Of a stretch of DNA of 64,000 nucleotides, positions 8,573-17,518 are shown one piece after another (position 1 is the first letter of the stretch; each line of letters starts with the position of its first letter). The notes beneath the pieces were generated by a model. That model was not told the origin of the DNA. It did no database searches and was given only the letters and a program-made list of their open reading frames with translations. The translations under genes were made by a program, and so were the position numbers. Location: assembly GCF_000321005.1 (NCBI RefSeq), contig NZ_HE578907.1, positions 303,708 to 367,707 of the forward strand, written 5' to 3'. The stretch is from Anaerococcus senegalensis JC48 (lineage in GTDB: Bacteria > Bacillota > Clostridia > Tissierellales > Peptoniphilaceae).

Positions 8573-9737
8573 AAAATATGTTAATTTTACTTACTCTTTT
8601 ATTTTTAAATTTTAAAGTTTCATATTCACTTGTGTCTTCTATATCGTAAGTTGACTTTTGCATAGATGCCGATAAGGCAAGACCTATATTTACAAAACAT
8701 ATTAATAAGAATGTTCCTCCTGATGAGAAAAATGGAAGAGGAATACCTGTTACTGGCATTAATCCAATTGTCATTGCTACATTTTCAAATATATGAACAA
8801 AAAACATTGCACAAATTCCTATTGTCATTAATGATATAAATGAATTTTTTGAATTCTTACTTATTATTAATAGCCTATAAATCATTATTATGAAAGCTAT
8901 TAACATTAAGATAGCACCAATAAATCCTAATTCTTCGGCTAGAACAGAAAAAATATAATCTGTTTCTTTTTCTGGTATATATCCATATTGAGCTTGAGTA
9001 CCTTTCATAAAACCTCTTCCTTTAAACATACCAGAACCTATTGCAATAAGACCTTGTTGTTGTTGCCATCCACTTCCTGATGTATCTCTTGATGGATTTA
9101 AGAAATCGTGAATTCTATCAGCTCTGTATCCTTCTAGGTTTAAAATTAATATTAAGGATCCAATAGATGCAAGTGCTAAAAGAGCTAGTATCCATTTCCA
9201 TGAAAGTCCAGCTGAAAATAACATTATAGCTATAAAGAAAATATAAACCATGGCTGTTCCAAAATCTGGCTGTAATAATATAAATAAAACAGGGAGACCT
9301 GCAAATATTAAAGTTAATAGTAACCTTGAGGGTTTATTTATATCTTCCTTATATTTTTCTAAATATGCTGATAATGAAAAAATTATACCAACTTTGGTGA
9401 TTTCCGATGGTTGCAATTGAATAGGTCCAAGAATTAACCAAGAATTAGAACCCCATTGTTGCTCACCTTGTCCTAGAAAAATAGTTAATAGTAAAAGGAT
9501 TAAAGAAATTACATAAATGGGTAAAGCTCCTTTTTTTATGACATCCATATCCATAGTACAAATTAATATTATAAATAAAAATCCTAAAATTGATGCTACA
9601 AGTTGGCTTCTAATTTTTAAAATATCGCCTGAAAAAGCTGAGTATAATACGAACAAACCATATATACTTAAAAAGGCTACACTCAAAAATAAAAGCCAAT
9701 CAAATTTTTTAAATTCTTTTTTCTTTAAATTAAACAT
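8571..9737 (-). CDS. rodA: RodA, SEDS-family peptidoglycan glycosyltransferase
   Basis: Multi-pass membrane enzyme that polymerises lipid II glycan strands for elongation or sidewall synthesis. It has 388 residues with about ten hydrophobic helices. Family landmarks are LGPIQLQPSEITKVG, LLQPDFGTAMVY, an extracellular loop with GWQQQQGLIAIGSGMFKGRGF, EKETDYIFSVLAEELGF and the final VTGIPLPFFSSGG. The start at the ATG ending at 9737 has GGAGTG before it. A TTG six codons upstream lies ahead of the predicted transcription start and is rejected. It is transcribed divergently from nth with its own promoter. RodA rather than FtsW is inferred from this context and from the compact N-terminus. Confidence 0.92.
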   Translation of the reverse strand: MFNLKKKEFKKFDWLLFLSVAFLSIYGLFVLYSAFSGDILKIRSQLVASILGFLFIILICTMDMDVIKKGALPIYVISLILLLLTIFLGQGEQQWGSNSWLILGPIQLQPSEITKVGIIFSLSAYLEKYKEDINKPSRLLLTLIFAGLPVLFILLQPDFGTAMVYIFFIAIMLFSAGLSWKWILALLALASIGSLILILNLEGYRADRIHDFLNPSRDTSGSGWQQQQGLIAIGSGMFKGRGFMKGTQAQYGYIPEKETDYIFSVLAEELGFIGAILMLIAFIIMIYRLLIISKNSKNSFISLMTIGICAMFFVHIFENVAMTIGLMPVTGIPLPFFSSGGTFLLICFVNIGLALSASMQKSTYDIEDTSEYETLKFKNKRVSKINIF

Positions 9738-9760
9738 TTCATCACTCCAATTCAAAGTTA

Positions 9761-9789
9761 ATTATATAATATAAAGAATGATTCTTCAA
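9761..9789 (-). promoter_or_regulatory. rodA promoter (sigma-A type)
   Basis: On the - strand: TTGAAG (9784-9789) and TATAAT (9761-9766) with a 17-base spacer. The expected transcription start, near 9754, lies 17 bases before the rodA ATG and leaves the GGAGTG site in the leader. Confidence 0.75.
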
Positions 9790-9817
9790 TTAATATTTTT
9801 ATAATAAGGGGTATAAT
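9790..9817 (+). promoter_or_regulatory. nth promoter (sigma-A type)
   Basis: TTAATA (9790-9795), a 16-base spacer and TATAAT (9812-9817), running opposite to the rodA promoter. The -10 box overlaps the only upstream ATG of nth (9816), which bears on the choice of nth start. Confidence 0.55.
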
Positions 9818-10481
9818 GTTTATTTATAAAGAGGTGATAATTATTTTAACTAAGAATCAAATAGAAGAAGTAATAGATAGACTTAATAACATGTATCCTA
9901 ATTTAGATAAGAGTTTTTTAGATTTTACCACACCTTTTGAACTTTTAGTAGCTACAATCTTATCTGCTCAATGCACTGATGTGAGAGTAAATAAAGTTAC
10001 AAGTTATATGTTTAAATATGCTAATAAACCGGAAGATTTTGCAAATATGGATATAAAAGATATTGAATCCTATATTAAAACTTGTGGTTTATATAAAAAT
10101 AAGGCGAAAAATATAAAAAATGCGTCGATAATGTTAATTAGAGAATTTGATGGAATAGTTCCAGATAATATGAAAGATCTAACAAAATTACCAGGTGTAG
10201 GTAGAAAAACTGCAAATGTAGTTATGAGTAATGCATTTGGAATTGATGCAATTGCAGTGGACACTCATGTACAAAGAGTTTCAAATAGGATAGGACTTGC
10301 AAATAGCAAGGATGTTTTAAATACAGAAAAAGATCTTAGGAAAAATCTGCCAAAAGAAAAATGGTCAAAGCTTCATCATCAAATAATTGCACATGGAAGA
10401 AAAATTTGTAAGGCTAGAAATCCTATGTGTGAAGAATGTGATTTAAGAGATTTATGCCAAGACTATAAGGAGAGAAAATGA
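9816..10481 (+). CDS. nth: Endonuclease III
   Basis: DNA glycosylase and AP lyase for oxidised pyrimidines. The helix-hairpin-helix LPGVGRKTANVV contains the catalytic lysine, the catalytic aspartate is in AVDTHVQRVSNR, and the C-terminus has the iron-sulfur pattern C-x6-C-x2-C-x5-C (CKARNPMCEECDLRDLC). The start is uncertain. The ATG at 9816 lies inside a TATAAT box, whereas a good GAGGTGAT site at 9831-9838 points to about 9843, where the codon is ATT (then TTA ACT AAG). The protein probably begins around LTKNQIEEV, as in relatives. It forms an overlapping operon with the HAD phosphatase and trmL. Confidence 0.92.
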   Translation: MFIYKEVIIILTKNQIEEVIDRLNNMYPNLDKSFLDFTTPFELLVATILSAQCTDVRVNKVTSYMFKYANKPEDFANMDIKDIESYIKTCGLYKNKAKNIKNASIMLIREFDGIVPDNMKDLTKLPGVGRKTANVVMSNAFGIDAIAVDTHVQRVSNRIGLANSKDVLNTEKDLRKNLPKEKWSKLHHQIIAHGRKICKARNPMCEECDLRDLCQDYKERK

Positions 10482-11311
10482 TAAAATTATTTGCTATGGA
10501 TTTAGACGGAACTAGTCTTGATAGTAATTCAATATTACAAGAAAAAACAATAAATGCACTAAAAAAACTCGATGAAAATGGAATCAAGTTTGTATTTACA
10601 TCAGGAAGAGCAACACCATCAGTAAGGTATTTAATGGAATCTACAGGTATAGATAATCCGTTAGTTACTAATAATGGTGCATTAGCCTTTATAAACAAAG
10701 AAAATTTAATATATCAAAATCCCCTAAAATATGAAGAAGTTGAAGAATTGATAAATTTTAGCCAAGAAAATAAACTCTTTTTTCAATTTTATGATCTAGA
10801 TACATATTATTCGAATAGAATGTGTCCAGAAAGGTTTAATCATTTAGAAAAAGATTCTACTTATGGGATGAATTATCAAGTTAATTTTTCGTTTTCAATA
10901 AAACCATTAAAAGAATTAAAATTAAGAAAAAATTCAGCATTTAAGTTTCAAATATTCCTAGATAAGAATGATTCAAATAAATTAAGTACGATATTAGAAA
11001 AAGTTTCAGAAATGGGACTTTATGCTACAACTTCATCATATGGAATGATTGAAATAATGCAAAAAAACGTAAATAAATTTAATGGCTTAAGTGAGATTAG
11101 TTATCTTTTGGGTATAAGTAAAGAAGAAATGGCAGCAATAGGTGATCAAGATAATGATATTCCTATGCTTGAAAATGTTGGAATATCATTTGCAATGGGA
11201 AATGCTATTGATAAGGTCAAAGAAATTTCTGATTTTGTAGTTTCTACAAACGATGAATTTGGCCTTGTAGATGCAATAAATATAGTTTTGGAGAAAAATT
11301 CTAATGTTTAA
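10478..11311 (+). CDS. Cof-type HAD-superfamily phosphatase
   Basis: Cytoplasmic haloacid dehalogenase-like hydrolase of 277 residues. Motif I is FAMDLDGTSLD with the nucleophile Asp (residue 7) and the general acid Asp. Motif II is FTSGRA. Motif III/IV is the late GDQDNDIPMLENVG, followed by SFAMGNA. The C2-type cap lies between, at about 85-190. This is the Cof/YcsE/YkrA group, which dephosphorylates sugar phosphates, FMN or PLP; the substrate cannot be told from sequence. The start overlaps the nth stop by 4 bases and its end overlaps trmL by 8. Confidence 0.9.
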   Translation: MIKLFAMDLDGTSLDSNSILQEKTINALKKLDENGIKFVFTSGRATPSVRYLMESTGIDNPLVTNNGALAFINKENLIYQNPLKYEEVEELINFSQENKLFFQFYDLDTYYSNRMCPERFNHLEKDSTYGMNYQVNFSFSIKPLKELKLRKNSAFKFQIFLDKNDSNKLSTILEKVSEMGLYATTSSYGMIEIMQKNVNKFNGLSEISYLLGISKEEMAAIGDQDNDIPMLENVGISFAMGNAIDKVKEISDFVVSTNDEFGLVDAINIVLEKNSNV

Positions 11312-11762
11312 TATAGTATTAATTTCACCAGAACATCCAGGAAATGTTGGGAATATTTCAAGAACATGTGTTTTAACTGAATCTAGACTTCATCTTGTTA
11401 GACCTTTTAAATTTGATTTTTCTGATAAAAGTTTAAAAAAAGCAGGAATAGATTATTGGGATAAACTAGATTTAGTTGTGCATGATTCATTAGAAGAATT
11501 TTTTTCCTATGTAAAAAATAAAAATATGTACTTAATTGAGACAGGTAGTAATAAGAATTATGCTGATATATCTTATAAAGATGGAGATTTTTTTATTTTT
11601 GGTAGAGAAAAAGAAGGAATTGATAAGAAAATTTTGGAAAAATATAAAGATAGAATTTACACAATTCCAATGACAAAAAAATTAGATAGGTCCTTAAATT
11701 TGGCAAATTCAGTTTCAATTGTCCTATATGAAGGGCTAAGGCAAAATGATTTTAAAATATAA
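11304..11762 (+). CDS. trmL: tRNA (cytidine(34)-2'-O)-methyltransferase TrmL
   Basis: SPOUT-class methyltransferase of 152 residues that methylates the ribose of wobble C/U34 in tRNA-Leu. Motif 1 is SPEHPGNVGNISRTC near the start with the conserved asparagine and arginine. Motif 2 is FFIFGREKEGI. Motif 3 is MTKKLDRSLNLANSVSIVLYE, which forms the trefoil knot that binds S-adenosylmethionine. The length matches the minimal TrmL type. It overlaps the 3' end of the HAD phosphatase gene and is therefore probably coupled to it. Confidence 0.9.
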   Translation: MFNIVLISPEHPGNVGNISRTCVLTESRLHLVRPFKFDFSDKSLKKAGIDYWDKLDLVVHDSLEEFFSYVKNKNMYLIETGSNKNYADISYKDGDFFIFGREKEGIDKKILEKYKDRIYTIPMTKKLDRSLNLANSVSIVLYEGLRQNDFKI

Positions 11763-11775
11763 TAGAGGTGATTAA

Positions 11776-12702
11776 ATGTTAGATGTAATAATTATAGGAG
11801 CAGGTCCTGCAGGCCTTACAGCGGGCCTTTATGCAGGAAGAGCAAAATTAAAAACATTAATTTTAGAAAAAGATATTTCTGGTGGACAAATTGCTACAAC
11901 AGAACACGTAGAAAATTATCCAGGTTCAATGAAAGGTGCAGGTGGGCTAGCTTTATCCGAAAGAATGGAAGAACAAGCAAAACAATTTTGTGATATAAAG
12001 TACCAAGAAGTAATAAAAGTAGATTTAACTTCTGATATAAAAAAAGTTTATACAAAAGATGAAGTTTATGAAGCAAAAGTTGTAATTTTATCAACAGGTG
12101 CAAGTCACAGAAAATTAAATGTAAAGGGTGAAAAAGAATTTGCAAATCTGGGAGTATCATATTGTTCAACTTGTGATGGTCCATTTTACCAAGGATTAGA
12201 TATTTATGTAGTTGGAGGCGGTGAAGCTGCTCTAGAAGAAGCTCTATATTTAACAAAATTTGGAAAAAGTGTAAATATAATTCACAGAAGAGAAGGACTA
12301 AGAGCAAGTCAAACAGTAATAGATAGGTGTAAAGAAAATGAGAAAATTAATTTTTCACTTAACTACACAGTTAATGAAATTAAAGGTGATACTGAGGTAA
12401 AAGAATTAATTTTAAAAAATACACAAACAGGAGAATTAGAATCAGTAAAAAATGATGATAATAGTCCAATTGGGGTATTTATATATATAGGCAATATTCC
12501 ACAAACTGACTTATTTAAAAATCAAATAAATCTTGAAAATGGTTATATACCAACAGATGAAGATATGAAAACAAATGTAAAAGGTGTATTTGCAGTAGGG
12601 GACACTAGAGTTAAAAAAATTAGACAAATGGTTACTGCTACAAGTGATGGATGTATTGCAAGTGAAATGGCAAACAAATACATCGAAAATGGTAATTGGT
12701 AG
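11776..12702 (+). CDS. trxB: Thioredoxin reductase (NADPH)
   Basis: FAD flavoprotein of 308 residues that reduces thioredoxin. The FAD-binding GAGPAG is at 8-13 and the redox pair Cys130-Ser-Thr-Cys133 is in YCSTCDGPF. The NAD(P)-binding motif GGGEAALEEA follows, with the HRREGLRAS basic patch that favours NADPH. The FAD-side GVFAVGDTRV motif and RQMVTATSDG are near the end. It has a good AGAGGTGAT site and lies 13 bases after trmL, so it may be the last gene of the nth operon. Ferredoxin-type homologues exist, but the CxxC position fits the bacterial low-molecular-weight type. Confidence 0.94.
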   Translation: MLDVIIIGAGPAGLTAGLYAGRAKLKTLILEKDISGGQIATTEHVENYPGSMKGAGGLALSERMEEQAKQFCDIKYQEVIKVDLTSDIKKVYTKDEVYEAKVVILSTGASHRKLNVKGEKEFANLGVSYCSTCDGPFYQGLDIYVVGGGEAALEEALYLTKFGKSVNIIHRREGLRASQTVIDRCKENEKINFSLNYTVNEIKGDTEVKELILKNTQTGELESVKNDDNSPIGVFIYIGNIPQTDLFKNQINLENGYIPTDEDMKTNVKGVFAVGDTRVKKIRQMVTATSDGCIASEMANKYIENGNW

Positions 12703-12709
12703 AACTAAC

Positions 12710-12737
12710 TTGACAAAAAATCGTCAATTAGTAAAAT
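12710..12737 (+). promoter_or_regulatory. gap promoter with overlapping inverted repeat
   Basis: TTGACA (12710-12715), a 16-base spacer and TAAAAT (12732-12737). TTGAC at 12710-12714 and GTCAA at 12723-12727 form an inverted repeat over the -35 box and spacer, a possible repressor site. The leader to the gap ATG is about 36 bases, with AGGAGG upstream of the start. Confidence 0.7.
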
Positions 12738-12779
12738 AAATATTGTAAAACACATTGAGAAAGCACTTAGGAGGAAATA

Positions 12780-13787
12780 ATGACAACAAAAGTAGCTATT
12801 AATGGATTTGGAAGAATAGGACGTCTTACACTAAGAAGAATTTCTGAAGTAGAAGAAAATATCGAAGTAGTAGCAATTAATGATCTTATTGACAAAAAAG
12901 GCTTGTTATATGCATTCAAATATGATACAGCTCAAGGAAGATTCAACGGAGACGCTGAATTAACAGATAATGGATTTAAAATAAATGGTAAAGAAATCAA
13001 AGTATTTGCTGAAAGAAATCCTGAAGATTTACCTTGGAAAGATTTAGGTGTTGATATAGTACTTGAATGTACAGGATTCTTTACAGAAAAAGAAAAAGCT
13101 GAAGCACATATCAAAGCTGGAGCTAAAAAGGTTCTAATTTCAGCACCAGGAAAAGGTGACTTAAAAACAATCGTATATGGTGTAAACCATGAAATCCTTG
13201 ATGGATCAGAAACAGTAGTTTCTGGAGCAAGCTGTACAACAAACTGCTTAGCACCAATGGTTAATGTATTGAAAAATGAATTTGGATTTGTTTCTGGACA
13301 AATGTCAACAATCCATGCTTATACAGCAACACAAGCTATCCAAGATACACCAGCTACTAAAAAAGATTTAAGAGGCGGTAGAGCTGCTGCACAAAATACA
13401 ATTCCAGCATCAACAGGAGCTGCTAAAGCTGTAGGTAAAGTACTTCCAGAAGTAGAAGGAAAAATTGATGGATCAGCATTAAGAGTTCCTACAATAACAG
13501 GATCAATTACAGAACTTTACTCAGTACTTGAAAAGAAAGTTACTGTTGAAGAAGTTAATGCAGCAATGAAAAAATACTCATCAGATGCATTTGCTTATAC
13601 AGAAGATGATGTTGTATCAAGCGATATAGTAGGATACCCAGCAGGTTCAGTATTTGATTCTCAACTTACAAAAATAGTTGAGGGAGAAAATGGAACTCAA
13701 GTTGTTAAAACTGTTGCATGGTATGACAATGAAATGGGATACGTATCTAACCTAGTTAGAACACTTGATTACTTAGCAAATCTTTAA
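12780..13787 (+). CDS. gap: Glyceraldehyde-3-phosphate dehydrogenase
   Basis: Glycolytic NAD-dependent oxidation and phosphorylation of glyceraldehyde 3-phosphate. 335 residues with the N-terminal NGFGRIGR dinucleotide fold and the catalytic Cys152 in [12 protein letters not shown]. The histidine-containing [10 protein letters not shown] and the C-terminal [14 protein letters not shown] are also present. AGGAGGA lies 6-7 bases before ATG. Codon use is richer in GC-ending and preferred codons than in its neighbours, as expected of a highly expressed gene. It has its own promoter and a terminator before pgk, so its expression can be set apart from the rest of the cluster. Confidence 0.98.
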   Translation: MTTKVAINGFGRIGRLTLRRISEVEENIEVVAINDLIDKKGLLYAFKYDTAQGRFNGDAELTDNGFKINGKEIKVFAERNPEDLPWKDLGVDIVLECTGFFTEKEKAEAHIKAGAKKVLISAPGKGDLKTIVYGVNHEILDGSETVVSGASCTTNCLAPMVNVLKNEFGFVSGQMSTIHAYTATQAIQDTPATKKDLRGGRAAAQNTIPASTGAAKAVGKVLPEVEGKIDGSALRVPTITGSITELYSVLEKKVTVEEVNAAMKKYSSDAFAYTEDDVVSSDIVGYPAGSVFDSQLTKIVEGENGTQVVKTVAWYDNEMGYVSNLVRTLDYLANL

Positions 13788-13797
13788 GAGTTGAACG

Positions 13798-13823
13798 GGC
13801 GAGATATAATTCTCGCCTTTTTT
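13798..13823 (+). terminator. Intrinsic terminator between gap and pgk
   Basis: GGCGAGA (13798-13804), a 6-base loop and TCTCGCC (13811-13817), followed by six T. No separate pgk promoter was recognised downstream, so partial read-through probably sets the gap to pgk ratio. Confidence 0.85.
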
Positions 13824-13834
13824 AGAGGAGAATT

Positions 13835-15031
13835 ATGAATAAAAAAACTGTAAAAGACTTAAATGTAGACGGAAAAAAAGTTCTTGTAAGAGTTGATTTT
13901 AATGTTCCTTTGTCAAAAGATGGAAACAATACAATTTCTGACGATACAAGAATAAAAGCTGCTCTTCCAACAATTGATTATTTACTTGAAAATAATGCAA
14001 AAGTAATATTAATGAGCCATTTGGGAAGACCAAAGGGTGAAGCAAAACCAGAATTTTCACTAAAGCCTGTAGCAGCTTGGCTAGAAAATCATTATGGAGA
14101 AAAATTCCATTTTGTTCCATCTGATACTGTAGTTGATGAAAAAGTAAAAGAAAAAGTTGCAGATCTTGAAAATGGAGAATTAGCTTTACTAGAAAATACA
14201 AGATATGTAGGCGGAGAAACAAAAAATGATCAAGAATTTGCTAAAGAATTATCTTCTCTTGCAGATTTATTTGTAAATGATGCATTTGGAACAAGCCACA
14301 GAGCTCACTCATCAAATGTAGGTGTGGCAAATAATCTTGAAAGTGCTGTAGGATTTTTAATTGAAAAAGAAATTGAAATAATGGGAAAAGCTCTTGAAAA
14401 TCCAGAAAGACCATTTGTATCAATCCTAGGTGGTGCAAAAGTTTCAGATAAAATCGGTGTAATTGAAAACTTGATTTCAAAAGTAGATTATATTTTAATA
14501 GGTGGAGGAATGGCTTATACTTTCCTAAAAGCACAAGGAAAAGAAATAGGAAAATCTCTACTTGAAGAAGATAAGATGGATTTATCTTTAGAATTAATTA
14601 AAAAAGCTGAAGCAAATAATGTAAAAATTCTTTTACCAAAAGATGTTGTTATTGCTGAAGAAATTAAAGATGATGCTGAAACAGAAATTGTTGATATAGA
14701 TAATATTCCAACAGACAAAGAAGCCTTAGATATAGGACCAAAAACAGCAAAAGAATATGCTGATATTATAAAGAAAGCAAAAACAGTTGTATGGAATGGA
14801 CCTATGGGAGTGTTTGAAGTTAAGGCATTTGCTAATGGAACAAATGAAGTTGCAAAAGCTTTAGCAGATTCTTCAGCTACTACAATAGTTGGTGGTGGAG
14901 ATAGTGCTCTTGCAATTGAACAAGCAGGATTTAAGGATAAAATTACTCATGTATCTACTGGTGGTGGAGCAAGTCTTGAATTTTTAGAAGGAAAAACTCT
15001 ACCAGGAATAGATTGTATTGACGGAAAATAA
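13835..15031 (+). CDS. pgk: Phosphoglycerate kinase
   Basis: Transfers phosphate from 1,3-bisphosphoglycerate to ADP. 398 residues, with the signature [15 protein letters not shown] near the N-terminus. The substrate-binding SHLGRPKG, the inter-domain LENTRY, and the nucleotide-binding [10 protein letters not shown] and [11 protein letters not shown] are present. [11 protein letters not shown] and [18 protein letters not shown] close the protein. The start follows AGAGGAG. It comes 11 bases after the gap terminator hairpin and 9 bases before tpiA. Confidence 0.98.
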   Translation: MNKKTVKDLNVDGKKVLVRVDFNVPLSKDGNNTISDDTRIKAALPTIDYLLENNAKVILMSHLGRPKGEAKPEFSLKPVAAWLENHYGEKFHFVPSDTVVDEKVKEKVADLENGELALLENTRYVGGETKNDQEFAKELSSLADLFVNDAFGTSHRAHSSNVGVANNLESAVGFLIEKEIEIMGKALENPERPFVSILGGAKVSDKIGVIENLISKVDYILIGGGMAYTFLKAQGKEIGKSLLEEDKMDLSLELIKKAEANNVKILLPKDVVIAEEIKDDAETEIVDIDNIPTDKEALDIGPKTAKEYADIIKKAKTVVWNGPMGVFEVKAFANGTNEVAKALADSSATTIVGGGDSALAIEQAGFKDKITHVSTGGGASLEFLEGKTLPGIDCIDGK

Positions 15032-15040
15032 GGAGAGAAT

Positions 15041-15793
15041 ATGCGTACACCAGTAATAGTAGGAAACTGGAAAATGAATATGACACCTAGCGAAGCAAAA
15101 TCTTTGCTAGAAGAATTAGTAAAACTTGATCTTGATGAAAGTGTAGAAAAAGGTGTTTGTGTACCAGCAATTGACCTTTTACTAGCTAGTGAAATATTAA
15201 AAGATTCTGATATAAAATTTGGTGCTGAAAATATGCACTATGAAGAAAGCGGAGCTTTTACTGGAGAAATTTCTCCAAAAATGCTAAATGACATAGATGC
15301 TGATTATGTAATATTAGGTCATTCTGAAAGACGTGAATATTTTAACGAAGATGATGAACTAGTAAATAAAAAAGTTCTTTCAGCTTTAGACCATGATATA
15401 GTACCTATTCTTTGTGTTGGTGAAACTTTAGAAGAAAGAGAATCTAACAAACAAGAAGAAAAAGTAAAGGCTCAACTTGAAAAAGATCTTAAAGGAATAG
15501 AAGGCTCAGATATTACTAAAGTAATTATCGCTTACGAACCAATTTGGGCTATAGGAACTGGAAAAACTGCTTCAGCAGAAGATGCTGACGATATGTGTTT
15601 ATTTATCAGAAACTATATAAAAGATGCTTTTTGTGAAGAATGTTCTCAAAAGATTAGAATTCAATATGGTGGATCAATGAAGCCAGCTAATGTTAAAGAA
15701 CTTTTAGCTAAAGAAAATATTGACGGTGGACTAATAGGTGGAGCAAGCCTTAAAGCAAGTGACTTTGAACAATTAATTAATTACAAAAAATAA
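15041..15793 (+). CDS. tpiA: Triosephosphate isomerase
   Basis: Interconverts dihydroxyacetone phosphate and glyceraldehyde 3-phosphate; 250 residues, TIM barrel. Catalytic lysine in GNWKMN, His94 in LGHSERR, Glu166 in AYEPIWAIGTG, and the phosphate-binding YGGSMKP and GLIGGASL. It sits 9 bases after pgk with AGGAGAG before the ATG. The gene order pgk-tpiA-eno normally has a phosphoglycerate mutase (gpmI) between tpiA and eno, and this is missing here. Confidence 0.98.
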   Translation: MRTPVIVGNWKMNMTPSEAKSLLEELVKLDLDESVEKGVCVPAIDLLLASEILKDSDIKFGAENMHYEESGAFTGEISPKMLNDIDADYVILGHSERREYFNEDDELVNKKVLSALDHDIVPILCVGETLEERESNKQEEKVKAQLEKDLKGIEGSDITKVIIAYEPIWAIGTGKTASAEDADDMCLFIRNYIKDAFCEECSQKIRIQYGGSMKPANVKELLAKENIDGGLIGGASLKASDFEQLINYKK

Positions 15794-15801
15794 ATTTATA
15801 A

Positions 15802-17106
<1,305 letters not shown>

Positions 17107-17124
17107 TTTTATAAAATAATAAAT

Positions 17125-17158
17125 AGAGGGGTAAAATATTACTAAGCCCCTCTTTTTT
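17125..17158 (+). terminator. Terminator after eno
   Basis: AGAGGGG (17125-17131) pairs with CCCCTCT (17147-17153) and is followed by a run of T. This closes the glycolytic cluster. Confidence 0.85.
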
Positions 17159-17159
17159 A

Positions 17160-17188
17160 TTGTAATAATTGTATTTTTGTGATATTAT
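17160..17188 (+). promoter_or_regulatory. secG promoter with extended -10
   Basis: TTGTAA (17160-17165), a 17-base spacer and TATTAT (17183-17188) preceded by TGA, an extended -10. It begins directly after the eno terminator T tract. Confidence 0.65.
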
Positions 17189-17215
17189 TAAGAAGTATGA
17201 AAACGGAGGTGTCAG

Positions 17216-17443
17216 ATGACAACAGTATTATCAGTATTATTGATGATAGCTTCTGTAGTTTTGGTTATAGCTGTAACCTTACAAGAACCAAAAACTGATG
17301 GACTAGGTACACTTGCAGGTCAAGAAACAAATGTATTTGGTAGAAGCGCTCATAGATCAAAAAATGAAATGTTAGACAAAGTTGTAATTTTTGCTGGTGT
17401 TGTCTTATTTTTATTAAGTACAATACTACTTGCAATAAGCTAA
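17216..17443 (+). CDS. secG: Preprotein translocase subunit SecG
   Basis: Small membrane subunit of the SecYEG protein-export channel, 75 residues. Hydrophobic helices lie at about 3-21 and 53-73. The cytoplasmic loop holds EPKTDGLGTLAGQETNVFGR, with the Gly/Thr-rich stretch typical of SecG, and HRSKNEMLDK. The start follows CGGAGGT. It has its own promoter and a terminator downstream. The secG-rnr-smpB order is conserved in Firmicutes and supports the call. Confidence 0.93.
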   Translation: MTTVLSVLLMIASVVLVIAVTLQEPKTDGLGTLAGQETNVFGRSAHRSKNEMLDKVVIFAGVVLFLLSTILLAIS

Positions 17444-17480
17444 GGGGTTTAGTAGAGTTTTTTAATTTGTAAGAAAGATT

Positions 17481-17507
17481 AAAAAGGCTTTACAGCCTCT
17501 TTTTTTA
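17481..17507 (+). terminator. Short terminator between secG and rnr
   Basis: AAAAAGGCT (17481 on) pairs with AGCCTCTTTTTTT across a short TTAC loop and is followed by T residues. It lies about 12 bases before the rnr start, so it may only partly reduce read-through. Confidence 0.7.
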
Positions 17508-17518
17508 TAGGAGAAAAT

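Noticed and set aside
13805-13810. TATAAT as a -10 box for pgk
   Set aside because: It is the loop of the gap terminator hairpin, and no -35 box lies at 16-18 bases upstream.
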